Numbered from the stretch's first letter, positions 34,543 through 43,844 are shown. The stretch: DNA of 64,000 nucleotides from IOR16 sp963521065 (GCA_963521065.1 CAUQTI010000001.1:186001-250000), one strand, 5' to 3'. The notes: generated from the sequence alone by a model not told the origin. A program made the numbers and translations.

Positions 34543-35238
34543 ATGCGTTTAAAAAATGGAAATGAGTACATTCCTCAGCAGGAGGAGAAAAAACAAAGCT
34601 TGCAATATATGATGATTGCGGTAATTTGCGTATGCCTGGTTCTGATTGGAACTGTCTTTGCGGTCCGCTCTTATCCACAATGGATGGCGAAATATGGAAA
34701 TGACGGTATAGATTTGACAAATGAGCAAAAGCAGCAGAACGCAGTGCCAAATCAGGATGTAGTAAAACCGGTGCCAACCGTGGATAGCAGGGACAAGGCT
34801 CCGGCAGAAGGCGCAGAGGGAAATAAAAAAAGCAGTGCATTCATCAGCCCGGTAAGCGGGGCAATCGTAAAAGATTTTGCGATGGATGTCCCAATCTATT
34901 CAAAAACCTTAGATGAATTTACGGTTCATACCGGGATTGATATCGAGGCTCCCCTAGATACACCGGTTGTTGCAGCCGCAGGCGGAACAGTAACAAAGGT
35001 ATATACAGATGATAGGCTCGGTATTACAATTCAAATTACGCATGAGGATGGAATTATCAGTCAATATTCAAATTTAAGTACGAATAAGATGGTAGAAGAG
35101 GGCGATGTAGTCAAGCAGGGTGACGTTATCAGTGGAGTAGGAAATACCGCATTGTTTGAAAGTCTGGATGCTCCGCATTTGCATTTTGAAATCCAAAAGA
35201 ATGGAGAGGTGCAGGACCCTTCTTCCTATATAAAGTAG
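34543..35238 (+). CDS. Membrane-anchored M23 (LytM) peptidase, SpoIIQ-like
   Basis: A 231-aa protein with one N-terminal membrane helix (YMMIAVICVCLVLIGTVFAV) and an external LytM domain from about residue 105. The zinc ligands look intact: His129 and Asp133 in VHTGID, and His212/His214 in PHLHFE. Size and layout match SpoIIQ, the forespore channel protein, whose clostridial forms keep the zinc site. SpoIIIAH is not in the window to confirm this. A different cell-wall M23 hydrolase is the alternative. GGAGGTGTTTTT precedes the ATG. Confidence 0.75.
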   Translation: MRLKNGNEYIPQQEEKKQSLQYMMIAVICVCLVLIGTVFAVRSYPQWMAKYGNDGIDLTNEQKQQNAVPNQDVVKPVPTVDSRDKAPAEGAEGNKKSSAFISPVSGAIVKDFAMDVPIYSKTLDEFTVHTGIDIEAPLDTPVVAAAGGTVTKVYTDDRLGITIQITHEDGIISQYSNLSTNKMVEEGDVVKQGDVISGVGNTALFESLDAPHLHFEIQKNGEVQDPSSYIK

Positions 35239-35247
35239 AGCGGTGAG

Positions 35248-35294
35248 AGCTATCTCATAGAAAAAAATTGTTTTTTTATGTGATAGCTTTTTTC
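35248..35294 (+). terminator. Terminator after the M23 peptidase gene
   Basis: AGCTATC (35248-35254) pairs with GATAGCT (35282-35288). The stem extends through CAT/ATG and a run of seven A with seven T around a TTG loop. TTTTTTCG follows. Confidence 0.85.
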
Positions 35295-35303
35295 GTTTTT
35301 TGC

Positions 35304-35332
35304 TTGCATAAGGAAAATTTTTATGATAAAAT
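35304..35332 (+). promoter_or_regulatory. Predicted sigma-A promoter of the histidine operon
   Basis: TTGCAT (35304-35309) and TAAAAT (35327-35332) are 17 bp apart. The roughly 90-nt leader before hisZ has short repeats (AAGCGATGTAGCGATGAAGC) but no T-box, attenuator peptide or terminator that I can see. Confidence 0.6.
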
Positions 35333-35422
35333 TCATTAAAATAATTTAACGTAGTAAAGCGATGTAGCGATGAAGCGGTAAAGCTGAAAAGCTAAAATAA
35401 ATAGATGAAGAAGGAGAGAGAA

Positions 35423-36550
35423 ATGCAACTCCAAGTAAAATCATTAAAGCCAGAGGAAGCAGTAACTCTGAAGTTACGAGGATTATATGAAACCTACGGA
35501 TATAAGAAATATCGAATGGGCCGTTTTGAAGAATATAGCTTATACGCGATGAACAAACGGTTTTTAGCTAGCGAAAATGTAATTACGTTTACCGATTTAG
35601 ACGGAAAGCTATTGGCATTAAAGCCGGACGTGACATTGAGTATTGTAAAAAATACGAAGGCAGGAAAGGAGAATACAGAGAAGCTTTATTATATTGAGAA
35701 TGTATACCGGGAGAGTAAGGAAAGTCATACATATAAGGAAATTAGCCAGATGGGGCTGGAGGTCATTGGAAATGTAGACCGTTATGCAGTGACAGAGGTA
35801 TTATTGCTAGCAGAGAACAGCTTGAACGCAATTAGCCCACAGTTTATTCTTTCAATATCTCATATGGACTTTGTGCTTGGCCTTCTCGATGAATTAAACC
35901 TTGCAGAAACGGAAAAAAAGCAGATTCTCCAATGTATTCGAAGTAAAAATAAGGATGAATTGAATAAAGTCGGTGAAAATGCCGGGCTGAATAAAACAGA
36001 GCGAGGCCGCCTTGAGAAGATACTTTCTTTATGCGGTGAATTTGAAAAGACGCTGTGCAGAGCGGAAGAGCTTGCAGCAAATGCAATAATGCACGAAAGC
36101 TTAAGTGCGTTAAAAGAAGTTTACACGACGTTAAAAGCCTTAGGATTGGGTAAAAAACTCCAATTGGATTTCTCGATGGTAAATGATATTGATTACTATA
36201 ATGGGATTATTTTTCGGGGTTATGTGGAAGGATTGCCGCGAAGCGTACTTGCCGGAGGAGAATATTCTGCAATGATGGAAAAGATGGGAAAGGATAGCGG
36301 CGCCTTGGGCTTTGCACTCTATCTTAGTGAGCTTCGTTATTTGCCAATTGAACCAGCCGCTCATGATGTGGAAGCAATGATCCTTTATGAAGAAGGTGTA
36401 GATTGTACAAAGCTGACAGAAGCAGTCCAAAAGCTGATAAAAGAAGGGAAGAGGGTAAGGGCATCGTCGAGTATACCGAAAGGATTGAGATACCAGACCC
36501 TATATTGCTTTACGGAGGAAGGATTGAAAGAGGTGCAGAGCAAATGTTAA
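35423..36550 (+). CDS. hisZ: HisZ, ATP phosphoribosyltransferase regulatory subunit
   Basis: A 375-aa class II histidyl-tRNA-synthetase-like protein that lacks tRNA charging. HisZ forms a hetero-octamer with short HisG and makes it sensitive to histidine feedback. Motif 2-like YYIENVYRESKESHTYKEISQMGLEVIG near residue 90 and the late FSMVNDIDYYNGIIFRGYV and VLAGGEYSAMMEKMG segments are family marks. I chose the ATG at 35423, preceded by AAGGAGAGAG, over an upstream ATG that lies before that site. It overlaps hisG by 7 bp, matching their joint function. Confidence 0.92.
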   Translation: MQLQVKSLKPEEAVTLKLRGLYETYGYKKYRMGRFEEYSLYAMNKRFLASENVITFTDLDGKLLALKPDVTLSIVKNTKAGKENTEKLYYIENVYRESKESHTYKEISQMGLEVIGNVDRYAVTEVLLLAENSLNAISPQFILSISHMDFVLGLLDELNLAETEKKQILQCIRSKNKDELNKVGENAGLNKTERGRLEKILSLCGEFEKTLCRAEELAANAIMHESLSALKEVYTTLKALGLGKKLQLDFSMVNDIDYYNGIIFRGYVEGLPRSVLAGGEYSAMMEKMGKDSGALGFALYLSELRYLPIEPAAHDVEAMILYEEGVDCTKLTEAVQKLIKEGKRVRASSSIPKGLRYQTLYCFTEEGLKEVQSKC

Positions 36551-37161
36551 ATATCGCATTGCCAAAGGGGCGTTTGGGCGACCAGGTATATCAGCTTTTG
36601 GAGAGCATTGGATACGATTGTAAGAGCATTTATGAGGAAAATAGGAAGCTTGTATTTGAAAACGCGAAGAGTGGAGTTCGCTATTTGCTAGTGAAGCCAA
36701 GTGATGTTGCAATTTATGTTGAGCACCATGCTGCGGATATCGGGATTGTCGGCAAGGATATTTTGCTAGAGTATCAGCCGGAAGTCTATGAACTTTTGGA
36801 TTTAAAGCTTGGGAACTGCCGAATGGCAGTGGCAGCCAAAAAAGGTTATGTAGAAGAAAAGGACCGGACACTTCGCGTTGCAACGAAGTTTGTGAATATT
36901 GCGAAGGAGTATTATGCACAGATAAACCGCGATATTGATATTATCAAGCTGAATGGGAGCATTGAATTGGCACCGCTATTGGGATTATCGGATGTTATTG
37001 TGGATATTGTAGAATCCGGAAATACCATAAAAGAAAATAATTTAGAAATTATAGATGAGTTTAAGAAAATCAGTGCCAGGTTCATTGCAAATAAGAGCAG
37101 CTACTTGTTTAAAAATGAAATGATTAACGACATGCTTGAAAAGCTTCGGAAAATCGTTTAA
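36544..37161 (+). CDS. hisG: HisG, ATP phosphoribosyltransferase (short form)
   Basis: HisG condenses ATP and PRPP in the first step of histidine synthesis. The 205-aa protein is the short form, without the C-terminal regulatory domain, and so needs HisZ. Signature segments are ALPKGRLGDQVYQLLESIGYD at the start, VEHHAADIGIVGKDILLEY near residue 62 and the PRPP-binding SDVIVDIVESGNTIKENNLE near 145. Upstream in-frame starts lie deep within hisZ and were rejected; the ATG at 36544 gives the standard N-terminus. Confidence 0.95.
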   Translation: MLNIALPKGRLGDQVYQLLESIGYDCKSIYEENRKLVFENAKSGVRYLLVKPSDVAIYVEHHAADIGIVGKDILLEYQPEVYELLDLKLGNCRMAVAAKKGYVEEKDRTLRVATKFVNIAKEYYAQINRDIDIIKLNGSIELAPLLGLSDVIVDIVESGNTIKENNLEIIDEFKKISARFIANKSSYLFKNEMINDMLEKLRKIV

Positions 37162-37183
37162 GTTAAAGGGAGGAGGAAACAGC

Positions 37184-38473
37184 GTGATTCAAATCTATGA
37201 AAGTGAGCGCATTCGTTTAAGTGACATATTGGACAGAGAGCGAGCACAAAATGAGAATGCTGCGGAGGCAGTAGAGAAGATATTGTGTACAGTCCGTGAA
37301 AAAGGAGATCAGGCACTTTTTGAATATGAGAAGCAGTTTGACGGAGTAGAACTAAAAGAATTGGAAGTGTGTCAGCAGGAAATACAAGCTGCATTACAGC
37401 GGATTCCGCCGAAATTTCGTGCTGTTTTAGAGCAGGCGGCAGAAAACATCAAAACGTTTCATCAGCATCAAGTTCGTAGTGGCTTTATCATCAATGAAAA
37501 AGATGGAATTGTCATGGGGCAGAAAATAACTCCAATTGAAAAGGCTGGCATTTATGTGCCGGGCGGTACGGCTTCCTACCCAAGCAGTGTACTTATGAAT
37601 GCAATTCCCGCAAAGCTCGCCGGCGTGAAAGAAATAATAATGACAACCCCTCCGGACAAGAATGGAAACATTGCAGACAGTATTTTAGCAGCCGCGGCGC
37701 TTGCCGGCGTGACGAGAATTTTTAAAGTCGGCGGAGCGCAGGCAATTGGCGCTTTGGCATATGGAACAAAGAGTATGCCAAAGGTGGATAAGATCGTGGG
37801 ACCCGGAAATGTTTTTGTTGCCACGGCCAAAAGCAAGGTGTATGGACTCGTTGACATTGACATGATTGCCGGTCCCAGTGAAATCCTAGTCATTGCCGAT
37901 GAAGGCTGTAATCCTGCGTTTGTCGCAGCGGATTTGTTGAGTCAGGCAGAGCACGATGCATTGGCAAGCGCTGTTTTGGTTACCGATAGCAGAGTCTTGG
38001 CAGAAGCAGTGCAAAAAGAGATTGAAAAACAATTGGAGCTTCTTCCAAGGAAAACAATTGCAGAAAAAAGCATTTTACAGCGGGGGAAAATTATTCTGAC
38101 TGCGAACATAGAAAGTGCGGTAGAAATCGCAAATGAGATTGCCCCAGAGCATTTGGAGGTTTGTGTAGAGGATGCCTTTGCATTACTTCCGAAGATAAGA
38201 AATGCTGGTTCGATCTTTCTCGGAAAGTATGCCCCAGAAGCGCTTGGAGACTATTTTGGCGGACCAAACCACATTTTGCCGACAAGTGGAACTGCACGGT
38301 TTTCCAGTCCCTTAAGTGTCGATGATTTTATTAAAAAATCCAGTTTTATTTATTATACAAAAGAGGCACTATGTGAGGCGAAAGATCAAATTGCATATTT
38401 TGCAGAGCAGGAAGGCTTGGTGGCACATGCGAAAAGTGTCACCATCCGCTTCGAGGAGGAGGCGATACAATGA
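37184..38473 (+). CDS. hisD: HisD, histidinol dehydrogenase
   Basis: A 429-aa zinc enzyme that oxidises histidinol to histidine with NAD in two steps. The family pattern is complete: YVPGGTASYPSSVLMNAIPA near residue 126, KVGGAQAIGALAYGT near 183, the IAGPSEILVIADEGC zinc-region segment near 227 and AAEHDALAS-like SQAEHDALASAVLV near 250. The start is GTG at 37184, with GGGAGGAGG upstream. Its stop overlaps hisC (ATGA). Confidence 0.95.
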   Translation: MIQIYESERIRLSDILDRERAQNENAAEAVEKILCTVREKGDQALFEYEKQFDGVELKELEVCQQEIQAALQRIPPKFRAVLEQAAENIKTFHQHQVRSGFIINEKDGIVMGQKITPIEKAGIYVPGGTASYPSSVLMNAIPAKLAGVKEIIMTTPPDKNGNIADSILAAAALAGVTRIFKVGGAQAIGALAYGTKSMPKVDKIVGPGNVFVATAKSKVYGLVDIDMIAGPSEILVIADEGCNPAFVAADLLSQAEHDALASAVLVTDSRVLAEAVQKEIEKQLELLPRKTIAEKSILQRGKIILTANIESAVEIANEIAPEHLEVCVEDAFALLPKIRNAGSIFLGKYAPEALGDYFGGPNHILPTSGTARFSSPLSVDDFIKKSSFIYYTKEALCEAKDQIAYFAEQEGLVAHAKSVTIRFEEEAIQ

Positions 38474-39543
38474 GCCGTTTTTTAAGCAGAAAATTTGAAC
38501 AGATAGTGCCCTATACACCGGGGGAGCAGCTGCAGGATATGCAGTATATTAAGCTCAACACAAATGAAAGTCCTTATCCGCCAAGTCCGAAAGCGATGAA
38601 AATAGTGAACGGAGAAACACTGGAAAATTTACGCCTTTATTCTGATCCTGAAAGTAGACAGCTTGCTAAGACAATTGCGGATTACTATGGGGTGGAAAAA
38701 GAGCAGATCTTGGTGGGAAATGGTTCGGATGAACTGCTCGCTTTTGCATTTCAAGCATTTCATAATGAAACACAGCCGATTTGCTTTCCGGAGATTACTT
38801 ATGGATTTTATAAAGTGTTTGCCGAGCTTTACGGAGTGCCGGCGGTAAAGATACCACTTGTGCAAGACTTCCAAATCAATATTAAGGATTATCTTGCCTG
38901 CGGAAGAAATATTATTTTAGCAAATCCGAATGCACCGACGGGCATTTGCCTTCCGCTTACAGACATTGAGAAAATTTTACAGACAAACCCTGAAAACTTA
39001 GTAATTATTGATGAGGCTTACATTGATTTTGGCGGAGAGAGCTGTATTCCGCTTCTGAAACGATATGATAATCTTCTTGTGATACAAACCTTTTCAAAAT
39101 CAAGGAGCCTCGCGGGGGCCCGAATTGGTTTTGCACTTTCCAGAAAGGAAATCATTGAAGATTTAAATAAAATAAAATTCAGCTTTAATCCATATAATGT
39201 AAATCGCCTGTCAATGCGTTTGGGACAAGAGGCGATTGCAGACAAAGAATATTTCAGACAGTGCACAGATGCAATCATACACACGAGAGAGAAGCTTACA
39301 ATGGGATTAAAAACACTGGGATTTGAAGTTCTGCCGTCAAAAGCCAATTTTATATTTGCAAGGCATCCACAGATCGACGGAGCTGTTTATTTTAAAGAGT
39401 TAAAGCGGAACGGAATCTTAGTGCGTCACTGGAATGATGTACGGATTTCCGATTTTGTCAGAGTTACAATCGGTACTTATGAACAGATGACACGTTTTTA
39501 TGAAGTGACAAAGGAGATTCTGGAAAGCGCGCAGAAAGGGTAG
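38470..39543 (+). CDS. hisC: HisC, histidinol-phosphate aminotransferase
   Basis: A 357-aa fold-type I PLP enzyme. The HisC N-terminus KLNTNESPYPPSP, LVGNGSDELLAFAF near residue 81, ANPNAPTG near 154 and the PLP-bound Lys210 in TFSKSRSLAGARIGF are all present. It converts imidazole-acetol phosphate to histidinol phosphate. It overlaps hisD by 4 bp and ends 5 bp before hisB. Confidence 0.94.
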   Translation: MSRFLSRKFEQIVPYTPGEQLQDMQYIKLNTNESPYPPSPKAMKIVNGETLENLRLYSDPESRQLAKTIADYYGVEKEQILVGNGSDELLAFAFQAFHNETQPICFPEITYGFYKVFAELYGVPAVKIPLVQDFQINIKDYLACGRNIILANPNAPTGICLPLTDIEKILQTNPENLVIIDEAYIDFGGESCIPLLKRYDNLLVIQTFSKSRSLAGARIGFALSRKEIIEDLNKIKFSFNPYNVNRLSMRLGQEAIADKEYFRQCTDAIIHTREKLTMGLKTLGFEVLPSKANFIFARHPQIDGAVYFKELKRNGILVRHWNDVRISDFVRVTIGTYEQMTRFYEVTKEILESAQKG

Positions 39544-39548
39544 AAACC

Positions 39549-40139
39549 ATGATGAGGAAGAGCAAAATCATAAGGGAAACGCAGGAAACGAAAATTGCAC
39601 TGGAATTGAATTTAGACGGCAGTGGAACGTATCAGAATGACACAGGCTGTGGATTTTTAAATCATATGCTGGATTTGTTTTCAAAGCATGGCAGATTTGA
39701 TTTTCAGGTCACTTGCAGAGGGGATGTAGAGGTGGATGATCATCATACGGTGGAAGATATCGGCATTGCGTTAGGGAGTGCATTTTTACAGGCTGTTGGT
39801 GAAAAACGAGGAATTCGGCGTTACGGAAGTTTTTTACTGCCGATGGATGAAGCCTTGATTTTATGCGCCCTGGACATCAGCGGGAGAGAATGCCTGGTCT
39901 TCGATGTCAAGATTCCGTCGCAAAAGGTAGGCAGTTTTGATACGGAGTTAGTAAAAGAGTTTTTACTTGGATTTTGCCGAGCCTTCGGCCTTACTTTGCA
40001 CATAAAGCAGTTGGCAGGTGAAAACAGCCATCACATCATTGAAGCGATATTTAAAGGCCTGGGAAGAGCTTTGGCGCAGGCAGTTTCCATTGATATTCAG
40101 TATAAGGATGAAATTCCATCAACGAAAGGACTCTTATAG
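39549..40139 (+). CDS. hisB: HisB, imidazoleglycerol-phosphate dehydratase
   Basis: A 196-aa monofunctional dehydratase. Both metal-binding HHT-type motifs are visible, DDHHTVEDIGIALG near residue 63 and SHHIIEAIFKGLGRAL near 162. GFLNHMLDLFSKHG near 36 is also typical. It lacks the histidinol-phosphatase domain of the enterobacterial fusion; that step is supplied by the PHP protein at the operon end. Two adjacent ATGs (39549, 39552) are equally possible. Confidence 0.95.
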   Translation: MMRKSKIIRETQETKIALELNLDGSGTYQNDTGCGFLNHMLDLFSKHGRFDFQVTCRGDVEVDDHHTVEDIGIALGSAFLQAVGEKRGIRRYGSFLLPMDEALILCALDISGRECLVFDVKIPSQKVGSFDTELVKEFLLGFCRAFGLTLHIKQLAGENSHHIIEAIFKGLGRALAQAVSIDIQYKDEIPSTKGLL

Positions 40140-40150
40140 GAGGGGGACAG

Positions 40151-40762
40151 ATGATTGCAATCATTGATTACGGCGTGGGGAACTTGTTTTCTTTACGCTC
40201 TTCTTTAGACTATTTAAAGCTGGAAAGTATACTTACGAACAAGGAAAGTGAAATTGTGAAAGCCGACCATATTTTGCTTCCGGGAGTCGGTGCCTTCGCT
40301 GACGCTGCTCAAAAACTGAAGGATGCGGGGCTTTCTGAGATTCTTTGCCAGCAGGCAGAGCATGGAAAACCACTTTTAGGAATTTGCCTTGGGATGCAGC
40401 TTTTATTTGAAAGAAGCTTTGAATTTGGAACACATCAAGGTCTTGGTCTAATAAAAGGCGAGGTTTCTCCTTTAAGACCGGCTGTATCAGCAGATTTAAA
40501 AATCCCTCATATTGGATGGAATCGCCTGGACAAGAAAAAAGAGCACGCTCTTTTAAAATATAGTAAGAAGGATGATTGCGTCTACTATGTGCACAGTTTT
40601 TACGCGACAGGATGCGAGGACAGCACAGTGGCTGTCTCAGAATACCAAATTGAAATACCCGGTGTTGTCGCACAGGAGAACGTATGCGGAACACAATTTC
40701 ACCCGGAGAAGAGCGGTGAAGCCGGACTCCGTATTTTGCAGGCATTTGCAGAATTATCTTAA
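40151..40762 (+). CDS. hisH: HisH, glutamine amidotransferase subunit of IGP synthase
   Basis: A 203-aa class I glutaminase. The nucleophile is Cys79 in LLGICLGMQLLFE, with the late His/Glu pair in TQFHPEKSGEAG. The oxyanion strand HILLPGVGAFADA lies near residue 38. It channels ammonia to HisF for imidazole-glycerol phosphate formation. AGGAGGGGGAC precedes the ATG. Confidence 0.95.
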   Translation: MIAIIDYGVGNLFSLRSSLDYLKLESILTNKESEIVKADHILLPGVGAFADAAQKLKDAGLSEILCQQAEHGKPLLGICLGMQLLFERSFEFGTHQGLGLIKGEVSPLRPAVSADLKIPHIGWNRLDKKKEHALLKYSKKDDCVYYVHSFYATGCEDSTVAVSEYQIEIPGVVAQENVCGTQFHPEKSGEAGLRILQAFAELS

Positions 40763-40863
40763 TAAATTTTGCAATCCTTCTTATATTTATGATTGATGCT
40801 TTCCGTGCATGGGAATATAAAAAGAAAAATAGAAAGCAGCGCTTCGGCGGGAAAGGAAAGAAT

Positions 40864-41571
40864 ATGGATATTTTTGCTGCAATTGACATTTATAATGGGG
40901 AGGCCGTTCGGTTGTTTCAAGGCGACTATCAAAGAATGACGGTATATGGAAAAGACCCGGTGGCAGTTGCAAAGGGCTTAAAGGAGAAAGGCGCCACTCA
41001 CTTACATATTGTGGATTTGGATGGTGCAAAGGACGGGACTTTGGCCCATTTTGACATGATTGCAGAAATCGTGAAGATTGGAGGGCTCTTTGTGCAGGTT
41101 GGCGGCGGAATCCGAGATGAAGAACGAATTGTGCGTTACTTGGAAGCGGGCGTCAATCGCGTTGTCTTAGGAACAGCGGCAGCAACAAATCGTCCGTTTC
41201 TTGAAGAAATGGTTGGAAAATATGGAGATAAGATTGCGGTCAGTGTCGATGTAAAAGGCGGGATGGTAGCGATTCGAGGCTGGAAGGAAATGACCAGCAC
41301 AGATGGAGTTGCATTTTGTAAAGAACTTTCGGCGATGGGCGTAAAAACAGTAATCTATACAGATATTTCAAAGGATGGCATGCTGGAAGGAACAAACATG
41401 GAAATCTATGAGGAACTCTCTAAAATAGAAGAATTGAATATAATTGCTTCCGGCGGCATCAGTTTTATTTTAGAATTGATGCAGCTAAAAGATTTCGTGG
41501 CGGCTGCGATTGTAGGAAAAGCGCTTTATACAGGCGCAATTAAACTCGAAGAAGCAATGAAATTAATTTAA
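40864..41571 (+). CDS. hisA: HisA, ProFAR isomerase
   Basis: A 235-aa beta-alpha barrel that isomerises ProFAR to PRFAR. The phosphate-binding motifs of the two barrel halves are clear: VGGGIRDEERIVRYLEAGVNRVVLGT near residue 80 and ASGGISFILELMQL near 197. The start FAAIDIYNGEAVRLFQGDY is standard. I chose the ATG at 40864, with GGAAAGGAAAG before it; an upstream in-frame ATG adds 25 charged residues not seen in HisA. Confidence 0.94.
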   Translation: MDIFAAIDIYNGEAVRLFQGDYQRMTVYGKDPVAVAKGLKEKGATHLHIVDLDGAKDGTLAHFDMIAEIVKIGGLFVQVGGGIRDEERIVRYLEAGVNRVVLGTAAATNRPFLEEMVGKYGDKIAVSVDVKGGMVAIRGWKEMTSTDGVAFCKELSAMGVKTVIYTDISKDGMLEGTNMEIYEELSKIEELNIIASGGISFILELMQLKDFVAAAIVGKALYTGAIKLEEAMKLI

Positions 41572-41592
41572 AAGAAAGGCGGGATCTCTCCG

Positions 41593-42345
41593 ATGATAAC
41601 AAAAAGAATTATTCCATGCCTGGATGTGAGAAACGGACGTGTAGTAAAGGGAATTAATTTCGAAGGGGTAAAGGATGTTGCTGACCCCGTGGAGATGGCA
41701 CGTTTTTACAATGACGCGGGTGCGGATGAACTGGTTTTTTACGATATCACCGCAAGCGTAGAGGAACGCAGCTTATTTACCGATATTTTGAAACGCGTTG
41801 CCAGTCAGATTTTTATACCGCTGACCGTTGGAGGAGGGATTCATTCACTTGATGATTTTGATCGTGTCTTAAAATGTGGAGCAGACAAAGTAAGCATTAA
41901 CAGTGGAGCTATAAAAAGGCCGGAATTAATCCGTGAAGCGGCGTTAAAATACGGAAAGCAGTGCGTTGTTCTCAGCATGGACGTAAAGCGTGTAAACGGC
42001 AGCTTTCACGTTTTTTCCAAAGGAGGAAGAGAGGACACCGGAATAGATGCGCTGAAATGGGCAGAAGACGGTGTAGAGAGCGGGGCAGGGGAGCTGGTGA
42101 TTAATAGCATTGACACAGATGGGGTAAAAGACGGGTTTGATCTGGAGCTGCTTCTGGCCATTGCGGAGCGCGTGTCCGTTCCGATTGTTGCCTCCGGAGG
42201 AGCTGGGAAAAAAGAAGATTTCAAGGAGCTGTTTCGGTATCCGCAGATTGATGCAGGGTTGGCAGCAAGCATTTTTCATTTTAAAGAGGTAAACATCCGC
42301 GATTTGAAATCTTACTTAAGAGAATGCGGAATTGAAGTGCGTTGA
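41593..42345 (+). CDS. hisF: HisF, imidazole-glycerol-phosphate synthase cyclase subunit
   Basis: A 250-aa beta-alpha barrel that, with HisH, makes IGP and AICAR. ITKRIIPCLDVRNGRVVKGINF at the start includes the catalytic Asp near residue 11. ELVFYDITAS, LTVGGGIHSLDDF and VINSIDTDGVKDGFDLELL with the second catalytic Asp are all present. Length and motifs are normal. It ends 13 bp before hisIE. Confidence 0.96.
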   Translation: MITKRIIPCLDVRNGRVVKGINFEGVKDVADPVEMARFYNDAGADELVFYDITASVEERSLFTDILKRVASQIFIPLTVGGGIHSLDDFDRVLKCGADKVSINSGAIKRPELIREAALKYGKQCVVLSMDVKRVNGSFHVFSKGGREDTGIDALKWAEDGVESGAGELVINSIDTDGVKDGFDLELLLAIAERVSVPIVASGGAGKKEDFKELFRYPQIDAGLAASIFHFKEVNIRDLKSYLRECGIEVR

Positions 42346-42358
42346 AGGGAGTAGTGCA

Positions 42359-42994
42359 ATGGAATTAAAATTTGATGAGAAGGGACTCATTCCCGCAATC
42401 GTACAGGATTACTATACCAAACAGGTGTTGACACTTGCATATATGAATCGAGAAAGTTTGGAAATCAGCATTAGAGAGAGAACAACGTGCTTTTTCAGCC
42501 GAAGCCGGCAGTGCTTATGGAGAAAGGGAGAAACGAGCGGAAACCGTCAGCATATCGTCAGCATTTATGCAGATTGCGACGCAGATTCTCTTGTGATAGA
42601 AGTAAAAAAGGAAGGCCCGGCTTGTCATACCGGAGAAGAAAGCTGTTTTTATGAGCCTTTGTATTTAAGTGAAGCACTTACACCATTTTCCTACCATGCG
42701 TTATATGAGATGATTCAGGGGCGGAAAACAAACAAAAAAGAAGGAAGCTATACAACGTATCTCTTTGAGAAAGGGATGGATAAGATTCTGAAAAAAGTAG
42801 GAGAAGAGGCAACTGAGGTCATTATAGCGGCTTCTAAAAAGGATCGTGAGGAAACGATATATGAGCTTGCTGATCTTACTTACCATATGATGGTGCTTAT
42901 GGCGGAGATGGGGATTTCATGCAGCGAGCTCACAGAAGAGCTGGCGAAACGGCATGTGATTGACCACAAGGTAAAGCAGGAGCGTATGAAATAA
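42359..42994 (+). CDS. hisI: HisIE, fused PR-AMP cyclohydrolase / PR-ATP pyrophosphohydrolase
   Basis: A 211-aa bifunctional protein. Residues 1-110 are the HisI cyclohydrolase, with VLTLAYMNRESLEIS, SRSRQCLWRKGETSGN and the zinc-binding YADCDADSLVIEV and CHTGEESC. Residues about 118-205 are the HisE pyrophosphohydrolase (KILKKVGEEATEVIIAASK, then LADLTYHMMVLM). It carries out steps two and three. I chose the ATG at 42359, preceded by AAGGGAG; an in-frame ATG upstream overlaps hisF. Confidence 0.94.
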   Translation: MELKFDEKGLIPAIVQDYYTKQVLTLAYMNRESLEISIRERTTCFFSRSRQCLWRKGETSGNRQHIVSIYADCDADSLVIEVKKEGPACHTGEESCFYEPLYLSEALTPFSYHALYEMIQGRKTNKKEGSYTTYLFEKGMDKILKKVGEEATEVIIAASKKDREETIYELADLTYHMMVLMAEMGISCSELTEELAKRHVIDHKVKQERMK

Positions 42995-43815
42995 TGGTAG
43001 TAACTTCAAATGTGCATACCCATACAAATTTTTGTGATGGAAGAGACAGCGCGGAAGTGATGGCGGCTGCGGCCATGAAAAAAAACTTTTCCTGTCTGGG
43101 ATTCAGCGGGCATTCCTATACACCATTTGATGAAAGCTGTGGTATGAATTTGGAAAATACGAGAGCGTATAGGGAAACAATCAGTGCATTGCAGGAAGAA
43201 TATAACGGCAGGATGGAAATTCTATGTGGGATTGAATGGGATTACTATTCTGTGATTGATCCTTGCCAATGGGAATATACGATTGGGAGCGTTCATTATG
43301 TGCAAAGTCCACTGACTGGAAAATATTATGCAGTGGATGCTTGCGAATCCGAGCTTACGGCTTGCATTGAAGAAGGCTTTTCCGGTGACGTTGCCGCGAT
43401 GATAAAAGCATATTATGCAAATGTGGAAGATATGGCATTGACCTTTAAACCGACTATTTTAGGGCATTTTGATTTGATTCGGAAGCTGAATCGCGGAAAT
43501 CTTTTTTTTGATGAGAACTCACCGATTTATAAAGCCATCGCATTTGAAGCAATGGAGAAAATTGTAAAAGCAGGAACTGTAATAGAAATCAATACCGGAG
43601 CCATGTTCCGCGGTTATTGTGATACCCCGTATCCGGCAGCTCCGCTTTTGGGCTTGCTGCGTGAGCTGGATGCAAATTTGATTTTGAGTGCAGACGCGCA
43701 TGCAGCAGAAGGCTTGGATTATGCGTTTTCCGAGGTGTTAAAACAGCTTCGGGAAATGGGGTTTTCTGAAGTTATGGAGCTGCGCAGCGGAGGCTTCATC
43801 ACGACAAAATTATAG
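42994..43815 (+). CDS. hisJ: HisJ, PHP-type histidinol phosphatase
   Basis: A 273-aa metal-dependent phosphatase of the PHP superfamily. The metal-ligand pattern is visible as HTHTNFCDGRD near residue 7, GFSGHSYTP near 34, CGIEWDYYS near 73, GHFDLIRK near 156 and SADAHAAEGLDYAF near 225. It dephosphorylates histidinol phosphate and fills the gap left by the monofunctional HisB. Its ATG overlaps the hisIE stop (TAATG). It is the last gene of the his operon. Confidence 0.9.
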   Translation: MVVTSNVHTHTNFCDGRDSAEVMAAAAMKKNFSCLGFSGHSYTPFDESCGMNLENTRAYRETISALQEEYNGRMEILCGIEWDYYSVIDPCQWEYTIGSVHYVQSPLTGKYYAVDACESELTACIEEGFSGDVAAMIKAYYANVEDMALTFKPTILGHFDLIRKLNRGNLFFDENSPIYKAIAFEAMEKIVKAGTVIEINTGAMFRGYCDTPYPAAPLLGLLRELDANLILSADAHAAEGLDYAFSEVLKQLREMGFSEVMELRSGGFITTKL

Positions 43816-43844
43816 CCGCGAACATCTCCGCGGCTATTTCTTTT
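43812..43844. terminator. Bidirectional terminator between the his operon and spoIIID
   Basis: ATAGCCGCG (43812-43820) pairs with CGCGGCTAT (43829-43837), followed by TTCTTTTTTC. It lies between convergent hisJ and spoIIID; the minus-direction T-run is poor. Confidence 0.85.

Noticed and set aside
35333..35422. T-box or attenuator controlling the his operon
   Set aside because: No T-box sequence, histidine-rich leader peptide or competing terminator could be found.
40233..40889. 218-codon minus-strand frame across hisH and hisA
   Set aside because: It is antisense to two clearly identified his genes and has no family resemblance.
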